Assembly: GCA_038040485.1 (NCBI GenBank)
Contig: JBBPIE010000001.1
Location: 124,001-188,000 of the forward strand
Origin: Onstottus_B arcticum
GTDB taxonomy: Bacteria; Acidobacteriota; Blastocatellia; UBA7656
Direction: 5' to 3'
Length of the DNA stretch: 64,000 bases
Part shown: piece after piece, positions 41,178 to 48,395 of the stretch
Numbering within the stretch: the first letter of the stretch is position 1
How the letters are laid out: every line of letters begins with the position of its first letter
Translations under genes and position numbers: made by a program
The notes under the pieces: model-generated
Databases searched by the model: none
What the model was told of the DNA's origin: nothing
What the model saw: only the letters and a program-made list of their open reading frames with translations

Positions 41178-41206
41178 TTGACACTGATTGGTGGTTGCGC
41201 TAGGAT
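41178..41206 (+). promoter_or_regulatory. Sigma-70 promoter of the cold-shock gene
   Basis: TTGACA (41178-41183), 17-bp spacer, TAGGAT (41201-41206). The expected start is about 41213, 246 nt before ATG 41459. Confidence 0.6.
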
Positions 41207-41458
41207 GCGGCCCACCTCGCAACAACTAAACATTCACTCAGAGCAGTCGGGAAAAGGCTTGAGCAGCACGCATTCAAAGCTTGGTAAAGCCACAATATCG
41301 AAGCTCGCAAGGGCGGAGCTTCCGGGTTGCGGTCTTGCGTTCTACGCTTCGCTCCCGGCGTCGAAACGCCTGGGGCAGCGGCTGACAACGGCACCGAATG
41401 CAAATTCACTGAGGTGAATGAGGCTCAGCGCGGCAACACTTGGAGGAGGATTCTCAGG

Positions 41459-41665
41459 ATGTCAACATCACAGGGAAAGGTGAAATGGTTTAGCAATGCC
41501 AAGGGCTATGGCTTCATCGAGCAGCCGGGAGGGGCCGACGTATTCGTCCACTACTCGGCGATTCAAGACGAAGGCTACAAGTCTTTGAAGCAAGGCGAGA
41601 CGGTGGAGTACGAAGTAGTCGAGGGCCCCAAGGGACCTCAGGCCGAAGCCGTGAAGCGGCTCTGA
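41459..41665 (+). CDS. Cold-shock protein (CspA family)
   Basis: A 68-residue nucleic-acid-binding beta barrel. The RNA-binding motifs are KGYGFIEQ (RNP1, residues 15-22) and DVFVHYSAI (RNP2, 27-35), with W10 and F11 on the face. It acts as an RNA chaperone that melts structures in the cold or in general. Length and sequence are standard. It follows a long leader and a strong promoter, and ends in a clear intrinsic terminator, so it is an independent unit. Confidence 0.95.
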   Translation: MSTSQGKVKWFSNAKGYGFIEQPGGADVFVHYSAIQDEGYKSLKQGETVEYEVVEGPKGPQAEAVKRL

Positions 41666-41698
41666 GCATAATCAGGCGCATCTATTACGCTCGCAAAG

Positions 41699-41727
41699 GC
41701 CCCGCCCTGAGAAAGCGGGGCTTTTTT
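41699..41727 (+). terminator. Intrinsic terminator of the cold-shock gene
   Basis: GCCCCGC (41699-41705) and GCGGGGC (41715-41721) pair with a 9-nt loop, followed by six T (41722-41727). A textbook rho-independent terminator. Confidence 0.9.
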
Positions 41728-41741
41728 GTCACGAAACTGTC

Positions 41742-42311
41742 TCACTCCGCGGCCGCCGCGCGCGCCGAGAATTTCACCCGGCCATTTTGGACGCCTACTA
41801 CAAAGTCAACTGCGCTCGTCGCCAAATGACTCTTGATGTTGTAAGCGCGTGAGGTGAGGAACTGAGTGAACACCTCGAGGCTTAGCGCGCCGATTCGTTC
41901 GCCGCACTCGCGCTTGGCCGCGATCAAATGATCGTAAAGCTCGCTGACCTTCTCCGGTTCCTGCAGCGGGTCGTAGCAGCGTATAACCGTGGTGTGCTCG
42001 CGAAGCGCTGTGTGAGCTTCCACCGTAGGCGGCCGCCCGCTCTCCTCGCGCTCTTGAGTCTGCCGCCGCCACAGCTCGCGCATCACGTTGTAACGCGCGA
42101 CCAGACCGTTGTATCTGAACCGCTGGCCAAAAGACGTTCCGCGCATGTCGTAGACGCGCTTGATGCTGGTTTCGACGCGACCCTTCGTTTCATACGGCGG
42201 GCGAATAGTTCCACCGTTGAAGAAGATGTCGTACTCGACCTTCAGCCGGCGAATCTCGTGTTCGAGGCGATCCAAATCCAGATCAATTGGATTAATTGCT
42301 TTAGCATCCAT
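41742..42311 (-). CDS. MXAN_5187 C-terminal-domain-like protein of unknown function
   Basis: A 189-residue protein: LEHEIRRLKVEYDIFFNGGTIRPP, then RFRYNGLVARYNVMRELWRRQTQERE, and a helical C-terminal part. The pattern of a helix with KVEY..FF.G..+PP followed by RFR..NLVARYN...W matches the C-terminal domain of the myxobacterial MXAN_5187 family, a protein of unknown role. No catalytic residues are evident. It faces the cold-shock terminator and diverges from selA. Confidence 0.6.
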   Translation of the reverse strand: MDAKAINPIDLDLDRLEHEIRRLKVEYDIFFNGGTIRPPYETKGRVETSIKRVYDMRGTSFGQRFRYNGLVARYNVMRELWRRQTQEREESGRPPTVEAHTALREHTTVIRCYDPLQEPEKVSELYDHLIAAKRECGERIGALSLEVFTQFLTSRAYNIKSHLATSAVDFVVGVQNGRVKFSARAAAAE

Positions 42312-42358
42312 ACGGGTGAGTCTCGATTCGAGGACTTATTTTAGGGCCGTGGGGGATG

Positions 42359-42367
42359 TGTTAGAAT
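42359..42367 (+). promoter_or_regulatory. Extended -10 promoter of selA
   Basis: TGT-TAGAAT (42359-42367). A start near 42374 gives a leader of about 30 nt before ATG 42404. Confidence 0.45.
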
Positions 42368-42403
42368 GTACGGCAGGCACTCAGAGGTGTCAACAGAAAT
42401 CAC

Positions 42404-43885
42404 ATGCACAACGAACTGCTTAGATCGCTGCCCTCGATTGAGCGGCTGCTTGCCGGTGAAGCTGCCGAGCGGCTCTCAGCAGCGTTGAACCGCGGCATCG
42501 TGCGCGACTTGTTACGCGAGATCCTGGAGCAGATGCGGCACGAGATCGAAGTCCAAAGTCCAAAGTCCAAAGTCCAGAGTCCAGAGTCCGGCGTGACGGA
42601 TCAGACGTTGGACTTTGGACTTTGGACTTTGGACCTTCCTTCCGAGATCGAGCGGCGGCTTGAAGCGCGCGCGGCGGGTCTGACCACTCCTTCGCTGCGC
42701 CGGGTGATCAACGCAACCGGTGTCATAATCCACACAAACCTGGGGCGCGCTCCGCTTGCAAAAGCAGCGATCGAGGCGCTGGCCGGCGTGGCTTCTCGCT
42801 ACTCAAACCTTGAATACGACCTCTCCCGAGGCGAGCGAGGGCATCGCGAGTCGCATTGTCAGGAGCTGCTGGCACGCCTTGCAGGAAGCGATGCTGCCAT
42901 CGTCGCCAACAACAACGCGGCAGCCGTGATGCTTGTGCTGAATACGCTTGCGGAAGGCGGCGAAGCGATTGTCTCGCGCGGCGAGCTGATCGAGATCGGC
43001 GGGAGCTTTCGAATTCCCGACGTGATCGAAAAAAGCGGCGCGCGATTGCGCGAAGTCGGAACGACCAACAGAACACGCATCGCCGATTATGAGCGCGCCA
43101 TCAACGAGCGGACGAAACTCGTTCTGCGAGTGCATCCTTCGAACTACAAGATCACTGGCTTCACCGAACGGCCCTCGGTTCACGAGATCGCCGAGCTCGC
43201 GCGGCGCGCCGGAATTCCATCTTTCGAAGATCTCGGCTCGGGGTGTTTGATCGATCTTTCGCGTTACGGAGTTACCGGCGAGCCTGTTGTCCGGAATTCG
43301 CTCGACGCTGGAATCTCGGTAGTCTCGTTCAGCGGCGACAAGATGCTGGGCGGCCCGCAAGCGGGAATCATCGCCGGCTCGCGCGAGATCATCGATCGCG
43401 TGCGTAAGAACGCGTTGATGCGGGCACTTCGAGTTGACAAGATGACTTACGCCGCGCTCGAGGCGACCCTGAGGCTCTATGAGCGCGGCGCCGCGGAATC
43501 GGAAGTGCCCGTCATCCGCGCGATCGCCGCCTCGCGGGACGAGGTCGCAGACCGAGCCGCCAGCTTCAGCATTCTGGTCGAGGCCAGAACCAACGGGCGG
43601 GTCAAAGCCTCATGCGAAGACGGCGAGTCAGTCATTGGAGGCGGCTCAGCACCTGACGCGAAGCTTCAAACCGTTCTAGTCTCGCTCGAACACAGCGAGG
43701 CGTCGGCGGCCTCGCTGGAAGCGCGGCTTCGATGCAACCCGGTTCCGATCATCGCACGCACCGAGCGCGGCCGCGTGTTGATCGACTTGCGCACGGTGGC
43801 TGCCGATGAGGAGAAGACGATTCTGGATGCGCTGGCCGCAATCGGCGAACCCGTGCCGGTGACTGCGGCATCAGCAGAGATGTAG
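42404..43885 (+). CDS. selA: L-seryl-tRNA(Sec) selenium transferase with in-frame repeat insertion
   Basis: A PLP enzyme of 493 aa that turns Ser-tRNA(Sec) into Sec-tRNA(Sec) using selenophosphate. Family text: SIERLLAGEAAERL, RRVINATGVIIHTNLGRAPL, SNLEYDLSRGERGHR, and the PLP lysine Lys313 in SFSGDKMLGGPQAGII. The N-terminal domain is interrupted at residues 49-79 by a segment encoded by a heptamer repeat array (EVQSPKSKVQSPESGV...LDFGLWTLDLP). The insertion is about 28 codons and keeps the frame. The rest is intact. No selB, selD or Sec-containing gene is seen in this window. Confidence 0.95.
   Translation: MHNELLRSLPSIERLLAGEAAERLSAALNRGIVRDLLREILEQMRHEIEVQSPKSKVQSPESGVTDQTLDFGLWTLDLPSEIERRLEARAAGLTTPSLRRVINATGVIIHTNLGRAPLAKAAIEALAGVASRYSNLEYDLSRGERGHRESHCQELLARLAGSDAAIVANNNAAAVMLVLNTLAEGGEAIVSRGELIEIGGSFRIPDVIEKSGARLREVGTTNRTRIADYERAINERTKLVLRVHPSNYKITGFTERPSVHEIAELARRAGIPSFEDLGSGCLIDLSRYGVTGEPVVRNSLDAGISVVSFSGDKMLGGPQAGIIAGSREIIDRVRKNALMRALRVDKMTYAALEATLRLYERGAAESEVPVIRAIAASRDEVADRAASFSILVEARTNGRVKASCEDGESVIGGGSAPDAKLQTVLVSLEHSEASAASLEARLRCNPVPIIARTERGRVLIDLRTVAADEEKTILDALAAIGEPVPVTAASAEM
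42551..42634. repeat. Inverted heptamer array D, inside selA
   Basis: The left arm has six phased units (GTCCAAA x3, GTCCAGA x2, GTCCGGC; 42551-42592). The right arm is GTTGGAC then TTTGGAC x3 (42607-42634). The spacer is 14 bp. The total is exactly 84 bp, 12 units or 28 codons, so the reading frame of selA is kept. Confidence 0.9.
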
Positions 43886-43900
43886 AGAGGAACAACCCCT

Positions 43901-45469
43901 TTGGCAAAGATGAGTCTGTTGTTGTTTGCTTTGATTCAAGCACAAGAGCCGCGCCGGCTTTCAAAGACCGTAGTAGTCGTTGTGGTTTTTGTTTTTCTGG
44001 CTGGTGTGTCGCTGCTTGTTTACTTTTTCCGCCGCTACAAGAAAACCGAGAAGGAAGCTCAGGACGAATGGGATCGGCCGGAGCAGAGCTTGTTCGCGGC
44101 CCCTGCACTGCCGGCGGATCGAGAACAGCCGCATTCGGCAGCAACGGCTGCGAGCGCTCACGATGAAATTCCTGAACCGGTTGGCGAGCCAATGCACGAC
44201 CCGTCTCTGGCCTTGGCGATTGATCCTCAGCCACCGGTTGAGACGCAGCCGTCTACCGCGGGGGTCGACAACGATGTGACGACACCGATCATCGCCGCCG
44301 CGCCAATCGATGAGATTTCTCAACCTGCAACCCAGGTACTTTCAAGCCCGAGTCGCGAACCAGAAAGCGACGCTGCGATTGAGGCGATTTCCTTCGATGA
44401 TGATGATCTGTGGGCAGGGCTCGAGGCGGCTGAGCAGGAGAGTCCGGCATCCACGCAACTACTGGGAGTCGAAGCAGCACCGGCGGAACCACTCGCGGAG
44501 ATTCAAATCCCAACCGAGATCGCCGAGCCCGCGAAGCTCCAGTCCCAAACGTCCCAAACCGAACTGCTCGGAGCTGCACGCGTCGATGCGCCAGCGCCGC
44601 GCGAGCCCTTCGAGCCGCCCAGCATCACGCGCATCGTTCATCGTGAGCCCTGGGAGCCGCCGCACATCGAGCCGCTCAAGCCGCGCGTGCAATCGCCCCC
44701 AACGCTCGCGGAGCCAACCGCTGCGAACACCCAGTTGCTCGCGTCGCCGCCGGCCTTGCACCAGCCGCCGCCCGCGTCTGCTGAAATTGTCGCTGCATCC
44801 GGAACATCGCTAGCAGAAACAGAAGCTCCTTTAGTTGCTCCGGCCGGCGCGCGCGCGATGAGAATTCCTGCCGGCTCGATCTTAGGTCTTCCGGCTGAGC
44901 GATCGCACGCGCCGCTGGTGCTTGGAGAGCCGGCGAGGCCAAGGGATGAGATAGGAATCGGCGCTCTCTCGAACTACGGAAAGAGCGCCGAAAGCGGCGG
45001 GCACGCGGGCACAATCGCGCTGGGAGTAGTGATCTTGCTGGTAGGTGGAGCGATCGCGTCGTATCTGCTCGTGCCGTCGGTCAAAACACGAGCTAACGAG
45101 GTAGTAGCGCGCATTCGCGGAATCGATCCGAACCCACCTCCAGCGATCGACCAACCAAAGGCGAGAATCTTCCTGGCGCGTGGCGAGGCTGTTAAGAACA
45201 CCGTCAAGGCGCGGGGCGCGGTCGACAACGTCTCCGAAGAAACGCTGAACGACTTGTCGGTGGAAGTGTCGATCGAGCGGTGGAACGGAGCGCCTCCCGA
45301 AATCCGAAAGATCGCAGTCAAGCCTGCTCAGCTCATCCCGAACCAGCGCGGTGTTTTTGAGTTTGAGTACGACGGCAACCGGGCTACGGGTTTTAGCGGC
45401 TACCGGCCCGTGCGGCTGGTTTCAGGGGAAGCCGAGATCAAATTCTCGACGCCCGCAAAAACGGGGTAA
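43901..45469 (+). CDS. Membrane protein with long disordered linker and C-terminal beta domain
   Basis: A 522-residue protein with two membrane segments: near the N-terminus (VVVVVVFVFLAGVSLLVYFF, about 24-43) and in the middle (TIALGVVILLVGGAIASYLL, about 370-389). The long region between (about 60-360) is Pro/Ala/Glu-rich and probably disordered, with repeated motifs such as EPWEPPHIEPLKP. The last 110 residues form a beta domain (VKARGAVDNVSEETLNDLSVEVSIERW, FEFEYDGNRATGFSGYR) that looks like the FxLYD type domain seen outside the membrane. The start is TTG 43901, matched to AGAGG 10 nt upstream. It follows selA by 15 bp and may be cotranscribed. No function known. Confidence 0.65.
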   Translation: MAKMSLLLFALIQAQEPRRLSKTVVVVVVFVFLAGVSLLVYFFRRYKKTEKEAQDEWDRPEQSLFAAPALPADREQPHSAATAASAHDEIPEPVGEPMHDPSLALAIDPQPPVETQPSTAGVDNDVTTPIIAAAPIDEISQPATQVLSSPSREPESDAAIEAISFDDDDLWAGLEAAEQESPASTQLLGVEAAPAEPLAEIQIPTEIAEPAKLQSQTSQTELLGAARVDAPAPREPFEPPSITRIVHREPWEPPHIEPLKPRVQSPPTLAEPTAANTQLLASPPALHQPPPASAEIVAASGTSLAETEAPLVAPAGARAMRIPAGSILGLPAERSHAPLVLGEPARPRDEIGIGALSNYGKSAESGGHAGTIALGVVILLVGGAIASYLLVPSVKTRANEVVARIRGIDPNPPPAIDQPKARIFLARGEAVKNTVKARGAVDNVSEETLNDLSVEVSIERWNGAPPEIRKIAVKPAQLIPNQRGVFEFEYDGNRATGFSGYRPVRLVSGEAEIKFSTPAKTG

Positions 45470-45537
45470 AGCGGAATCCGGCGAGTCAGATCACTGCGGT
45501 ACGGGCTCCGGAGCCCTCCCGCTATCCCCTGACTTAA

Positions 45538-45765
45538 TTACTGTTGCGGCGGATTTGGGTTGCGCTTATAATACGACCCGCTGAGCTTAACCCCCTCAAA
45601 GTTCTCAAAGATGCCCTCGTAGTTCGACGCAAGCCCGACTTCCTGCGTGACTCGTGCTGTGTCGGGCGTTTCCCTTCGGTCGCGATAAGCGTCGCGGCCG
45701 TCCCCGCGTGATTCCTGAACCAAGCTGACAAGCTTTGCGAGGCAAGCGCTAATGTCACCGAGCAT
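45538..45765 (-). CDS. Possible small protein overlapping the start of pilT
   Basis: A 75-residue frame with natural-looking composition (LASNYEGIFENFEGVKLSGSYYKRNPN). GAGGAG sits 8 nt before ATG 45765, that is, inside the pilT coding region on the other strand. The two coding regions overlap head to head by 14 bp. Real if conserved elsewhere; otherwise an antisense open frame. No family recognised. Confidence 0.4.
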   Translation of the reverse strand: MLGDISACLAKLVSLVQESRGDGRDAYRDRRETPDTARVTQEVGLASNYEGIFENFEGVKLSGSYYKRNPNPPQQ

Positions 45766-46960
45766 CGATCAACTCCTCACCATTGCGTGCAGTAAGGGCG
45801 CGTCTGATCTTCACATCAAAGCGGGAAGCTTTCCTTTCATGCGGATCAACGGCGAGCTTCAGCCGATGGTCGAAGCTCAAAGGTTGTCGGGCGAAGACAC
45901 GCTCAACATGGCCTTCTCGATCATGAACAATCGCCAGAAGCAACGCTTCGGTGAGAACTCGGAAATCGATATCGCATACGGGGTTTCCGGGCTCGGCCGC
46001 TTTCGCTGCAACATCTTCCAACAGCGCGGAACGGTCGGCATGGTGTTGAGGGTCATCCCTACGACAGTCCGGACCACCGAAGAGTTGCGGCTGCCAACAG
46101 TCATCGAAAAGATAGCCGACGAGAATCGCGGGCTGGTGCTGGTCACCGGCTCGACCGGATCAGGCAAGTCAACCACGCTCGCGGCGATGATCGACTACAT
46201 GAACCGTGCACGGACCGGCCACATAGTCACGATCGAAGACCCGATCGAGTTTCTTCATCGCGACAAAAAGTCTTATGTGAATCAGCGAGAGGTTGACGTC
46301 GACACCCGAAGCTTCTCGGAAGCCTTGCGAGGAGCATTGCGGCAAGACCCCGACATCATCCTGGTTGGCGAGATGCGCGACTACGAGACAATAGAAACCG
46401 CGATGACCGCCGCCGAGACGGGACATCTGGTGCTGTCGACTTTGCACACGCTCGACGCGACCGAGACGATCAACCGAATAGTTTCGGTCTTCCCGCCGCA
46501 TCAACAGCGCGCGATTCGTTTGCAGCTCGCCGGAGTTCTCAAATCGGTTATCTCGATGCGGCTCGTTCGCGCAGCCGAAGCCATACAGGGCCGCGTCCCC
46601 GCGGTCGAAGTGATGATCGTGACCCCTTATATTCGCGATTGCATTATTCATCCGGAAAAAACCGCGATGATTCGCGACGCGATCGCGCAAGGAACCTCGC
46701 AGTACGGTATGCAGACCTTCGATCAGTCGTTGTTTGATCTGTACACTCGCGGGTTGATAACATACGAAGAGGCACTCAACGGAGCGACCAACCCCGACGA
46801 GTTCCGATTGCGAGTATCCGGCGTGAGGTCGGCGGCCGACCAGGGACGCGACGACATGGAGCGCGCTCGAAGGAAGACCGGCCCGCTTGATGCCACCAAG
46901 CCCGAGACTAAACAGTTCGTCAATTGGCTTTTAGAAGGAACAGAACAAGTGACAAGGTAG
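45752..46960 (+). CDS. pilT: Type IV pilus retraction ATPase
   Basis: A 402-residue secretion ATPase that depolymerises type IV pili for twitching motility. It has an N-terminal PAS-like domain (SDLHIKAGSFPFMRINGEL), Walker A GSTGSGKST (133-141), the Asp box (HIVTIEDPIEF), Walker B (PDIILVGEMRD) and the His box (GHLVLSTLHTLDATETINRI). The C-terminal domain is typical of PilT rather than PilB (no N1 domain, no zinc CxxC). ATG 45752 has GAGG 9 nt upstream. The C-terminus overlaps the recX frame by up to 37 bp. No other pil genes are in the window. Confidence 0.95.
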   Translation: MSPSIDQLLTIACSKGASDLHIKAGSFPFMRINGELQPMVEAQRLSGEDTLNMAFSIMNNRQKQRFGENSEIDIAYGVSGLGRFRCNIFQQRGTVGMVLRVIPTTVRTTEELRLPTVIEKIADENRGLVLVTGSTGSGKSTTLAAMIDYMNRARTGHIVTIEDPIEFLHRDKKSYVNQREVDVDTRSFSEALRGALRQDPDIILVGEMRDYETIETAMTAAETGHLVLSTLHTLDATETINRIVSVFPPHQQRAIRLQLAGVLKSVISMRLVRAAEAIQGRVPAVEVMIVTPYIRDCIIHPEKTAMIRDAIAQGTSQYGMQTFDQSLFDLYTRGLITYEEALNGATNPDEFRLRVSGVRSAADQGRDDMERARRKTGPLDATKPETKQFVNWLLEGTEQVTR

Positions 46961-47520
46961 GCCGCCGAGACGTGGAGGCCGGCACCGCTTCTCGCGCGCG
47001 CGGCGAAACGGAACCGCCGGGCAAACCCGGAGATCGGGAAGCGGAAAAAGTCACTGCTGCCGCGTTGAAACTGCTCGCCGCGCGTCCGCGAACTGAAATG
47101 CAACTGCGCGAGCGACTGATGCAAAAGCCCTGGGCGAATCGAAGGCTGATCGATGATTGCATTCGCCGTTTGAAAGAAATGGGCTATGTTGACGACGGCC
47201 GCTTCGCCGAGAGTTACGCAAGCCATCGGCTGAGCATGAGGCCAATCGGACGAGCCAGGCTTGCGCGCGAGCTTGCACTCAAGAAGGTCGACCGGACAAC
47301 GATCAATCGCGCGCTCGACCAGGCGTTTGGCGAAACCGGGGAGGATGGCCTGATTGATCGGGCGATCCAAAAACGCATTCGCACTCACGGCAGCCCTGCG
47401 GACCGCCGGGATGAAAAGCGAATGTTCGACCATCTGGCCCGGCTCGGCTTTGAGTTCGATTTGATAATGCGCAAGCTGGATGCCCTTAGACGACAAGCCA
47501 CAATGACGAATGATCCTTAA
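46924..47520 (+). CDS. recX: RecX regulatory protein
   Basis: A 198-residue (up to) RecA modulator. Text: ALKLLAARPRTEMQLRERLMQKPWANRRLIDDCIRRLKEMGYVDDGRFAESYASHR, the conserved N-terminal half of RecX, followed by RLARELALKKVDRTTINRAL. It binds inside the RecA filament groove and limits recombination. The N-terminus is unclear: TTG 46924 overlaps pilT by 37 bp, and GTG 46972 is an alternative after the pilT stop (182 aa). RecA is not in this window. A hairpin (47502-47535) sits at the stop. Confidence 0.9.
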   Translation: MAFRRNRTSDKVGRRDVEAGTASRARGETEPPGKPGDREAEKVTAAALKLLAARPRTEMQLRERLMQKPWANRRLIDDCIRRLKEMGYVDDGRFAESYASHRLSMRPIGRARLARELALKKVDRTTINRALDQAFGETGEDGLIDRAIQKRIRTHGSPADRRDEKRMFDHLARLGFEFDLIMRKLDALRRQATMTNDP

Positions 47521-47535
47521 TCGTCCTTCGTCATT
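47502..47535 (+). terminator. Hairpin over the recX stop
   Basis: AATGACGAA (47502-47510) and TTCGTCATT (47527-47535) are perfect complements with a 16-nt loop that contains the recX stop. No U-run. It may reduce readthrough into the PilZ gene. Confidence 0.4.
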
Positions 47536-47558
47536 CATCACTTCGAAGTGGGATTCGG

Positions 47559-48263
47559 ATGGGGCACGGTCGAGACAGGCGCAACGCCACACGCGTAAGC
47601 TACGTTTGCGCGCTTGAATGTGAAGACGAAGCCGCCGGCTCCGCTTGCGAGACGACACGCATCTCCGACTTAAGCCTATCCGGCGCGTTCGTCGATTCGA
47701 CGACCTCCTTCGCGCCGGGCACCTTACTCACTCTCACCTTCCAGGCCGGCAAAACCCAAATCCGTACTGGCGCCGAAGTGCGCTACTCCATTCCGCAAAA
47801 CGGCATGGGAGTCCGATTTCTAGGCCTGACGCCCGAGCACTCCGTCGCGATCGAGTGCCTGATCGGAGGAGAACCCCGATCTACTCCCGCCGATGAGTTG
47901 CCGCACCGTTCGGACGCTCGCCCGGGGCAGCCCGATAAGAAACTGTTCCTCGGGAGCTTTACCGTCATAAGCCTGTTTGATGTGATTCAGATGATCGAGA
48001 ACTCGCGGCTCACCGGAGTTCTGACCGTCTCGCTTACATCGGTAAAGGGCGACGTTCACTTCGATGAAGGCGAGATAATCGGAGCCGCAACCGAAGGCGA
48101 GACAGGCTCGGAAGCTCTGAGCAAACTACTGAATGCGGTCGAAGGCACATTCGAGTTCAGGAAATCCGCCGCCCACCTCGAACGCACCATCCATGCTGCG
48201 AGCAACATCGCTCTCCTGCTAGACCTCCTGCGCGCCACGGACGAGCAGTCCGCTCTTCGCTAA
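47559..48263 (+). CDS. PilZ domain protein with C-terminal DUF4388/PATAN domain
   Basis: A 234-residue protein. The N-terminal PilZ domain (about 1-105) has RRNATRV at residues 7-13 for the RxxxR motif and DLSLSGAFVD at about 37-46 for D/NxSxxG, so c-di-GMP binding is plausible. The C-terminal part (about 128-230) is FLGSFTVISLFDVIQMIENSRLTGVLTV...GDVHFDEGEIIGAATEGETGSEAL..., the DUF4388 (PATAN) pattern found in motility and signalling proteins. It follows pilT and recX on the same strand, so a role in pilus or surface behaviour under c-di-GMP control is a reasonable inference. Confidence 0.85.
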   Translation: MGHGRDRRNATRVSYVCALECEDEAAGSACETTRISDLSLSGAFVDSTTSFAPGTLLTLTFQAGKTQIRTGAEVRYSIPQNGMGVRFLGLTPEHSVAIECLIGGEPRSTPADELPHRSDARPGQPDKKLFLGSFTVISLFDVIQMIENSRLTGVLTVSLTSVKGDVHFDEGEIIGAATEGETGSEALSKLLNAVEGTFEFRKSAAHLERTIHAASNIALLLDLLRATDEQSALR

Positions 48264-48351
48264 TACACATAGATCCCTTGGGCGCCCGGCGGCGCTCCGC
48301 GACCCTCCCAGGCTCACAGACTAAAGTCTATGCCACTCTCTCGCCCGCGTT

Positions 48352-48360
48352 TGCTATAAT
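48352..48360 (+). promoter_or_regulatory. Extended -10 promoter of alaS
   Basis: TGC-TATAAT (48352-48360), a perfect extended -10 box, 35 bp before ATG 48396. No -35 hexamer at 17 bp. Confidence 0.6.
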
Positions 48361-48395
48361 TCAGTTTTCAAATCTGAACGGAAAAGACGACTGAT

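Larger units (their letters stand above)
41061..41458. other. Long leader region of the cold-shock gene
   Basis: About 400 bp without a protein gene. Next to miaA lies its TAACAT box (41067-41072). A sigma-70 promoter for the cold-shock gene (41178-41206) predicts a 5' leader of about 245 nt (from about 41213), comparable to long thermosensing cspA leaders. GGAGGAGG lies shortly before ATG 41459. No other motif was recognised. Confidence 0.55.

Noticed and set aside
17862..42634. CRISPR array interpretation of the repeat arrays
   Set aside because: Units are 7 bp with no unique spacers between them, arms are inverted, and there are no cas genes in the window.
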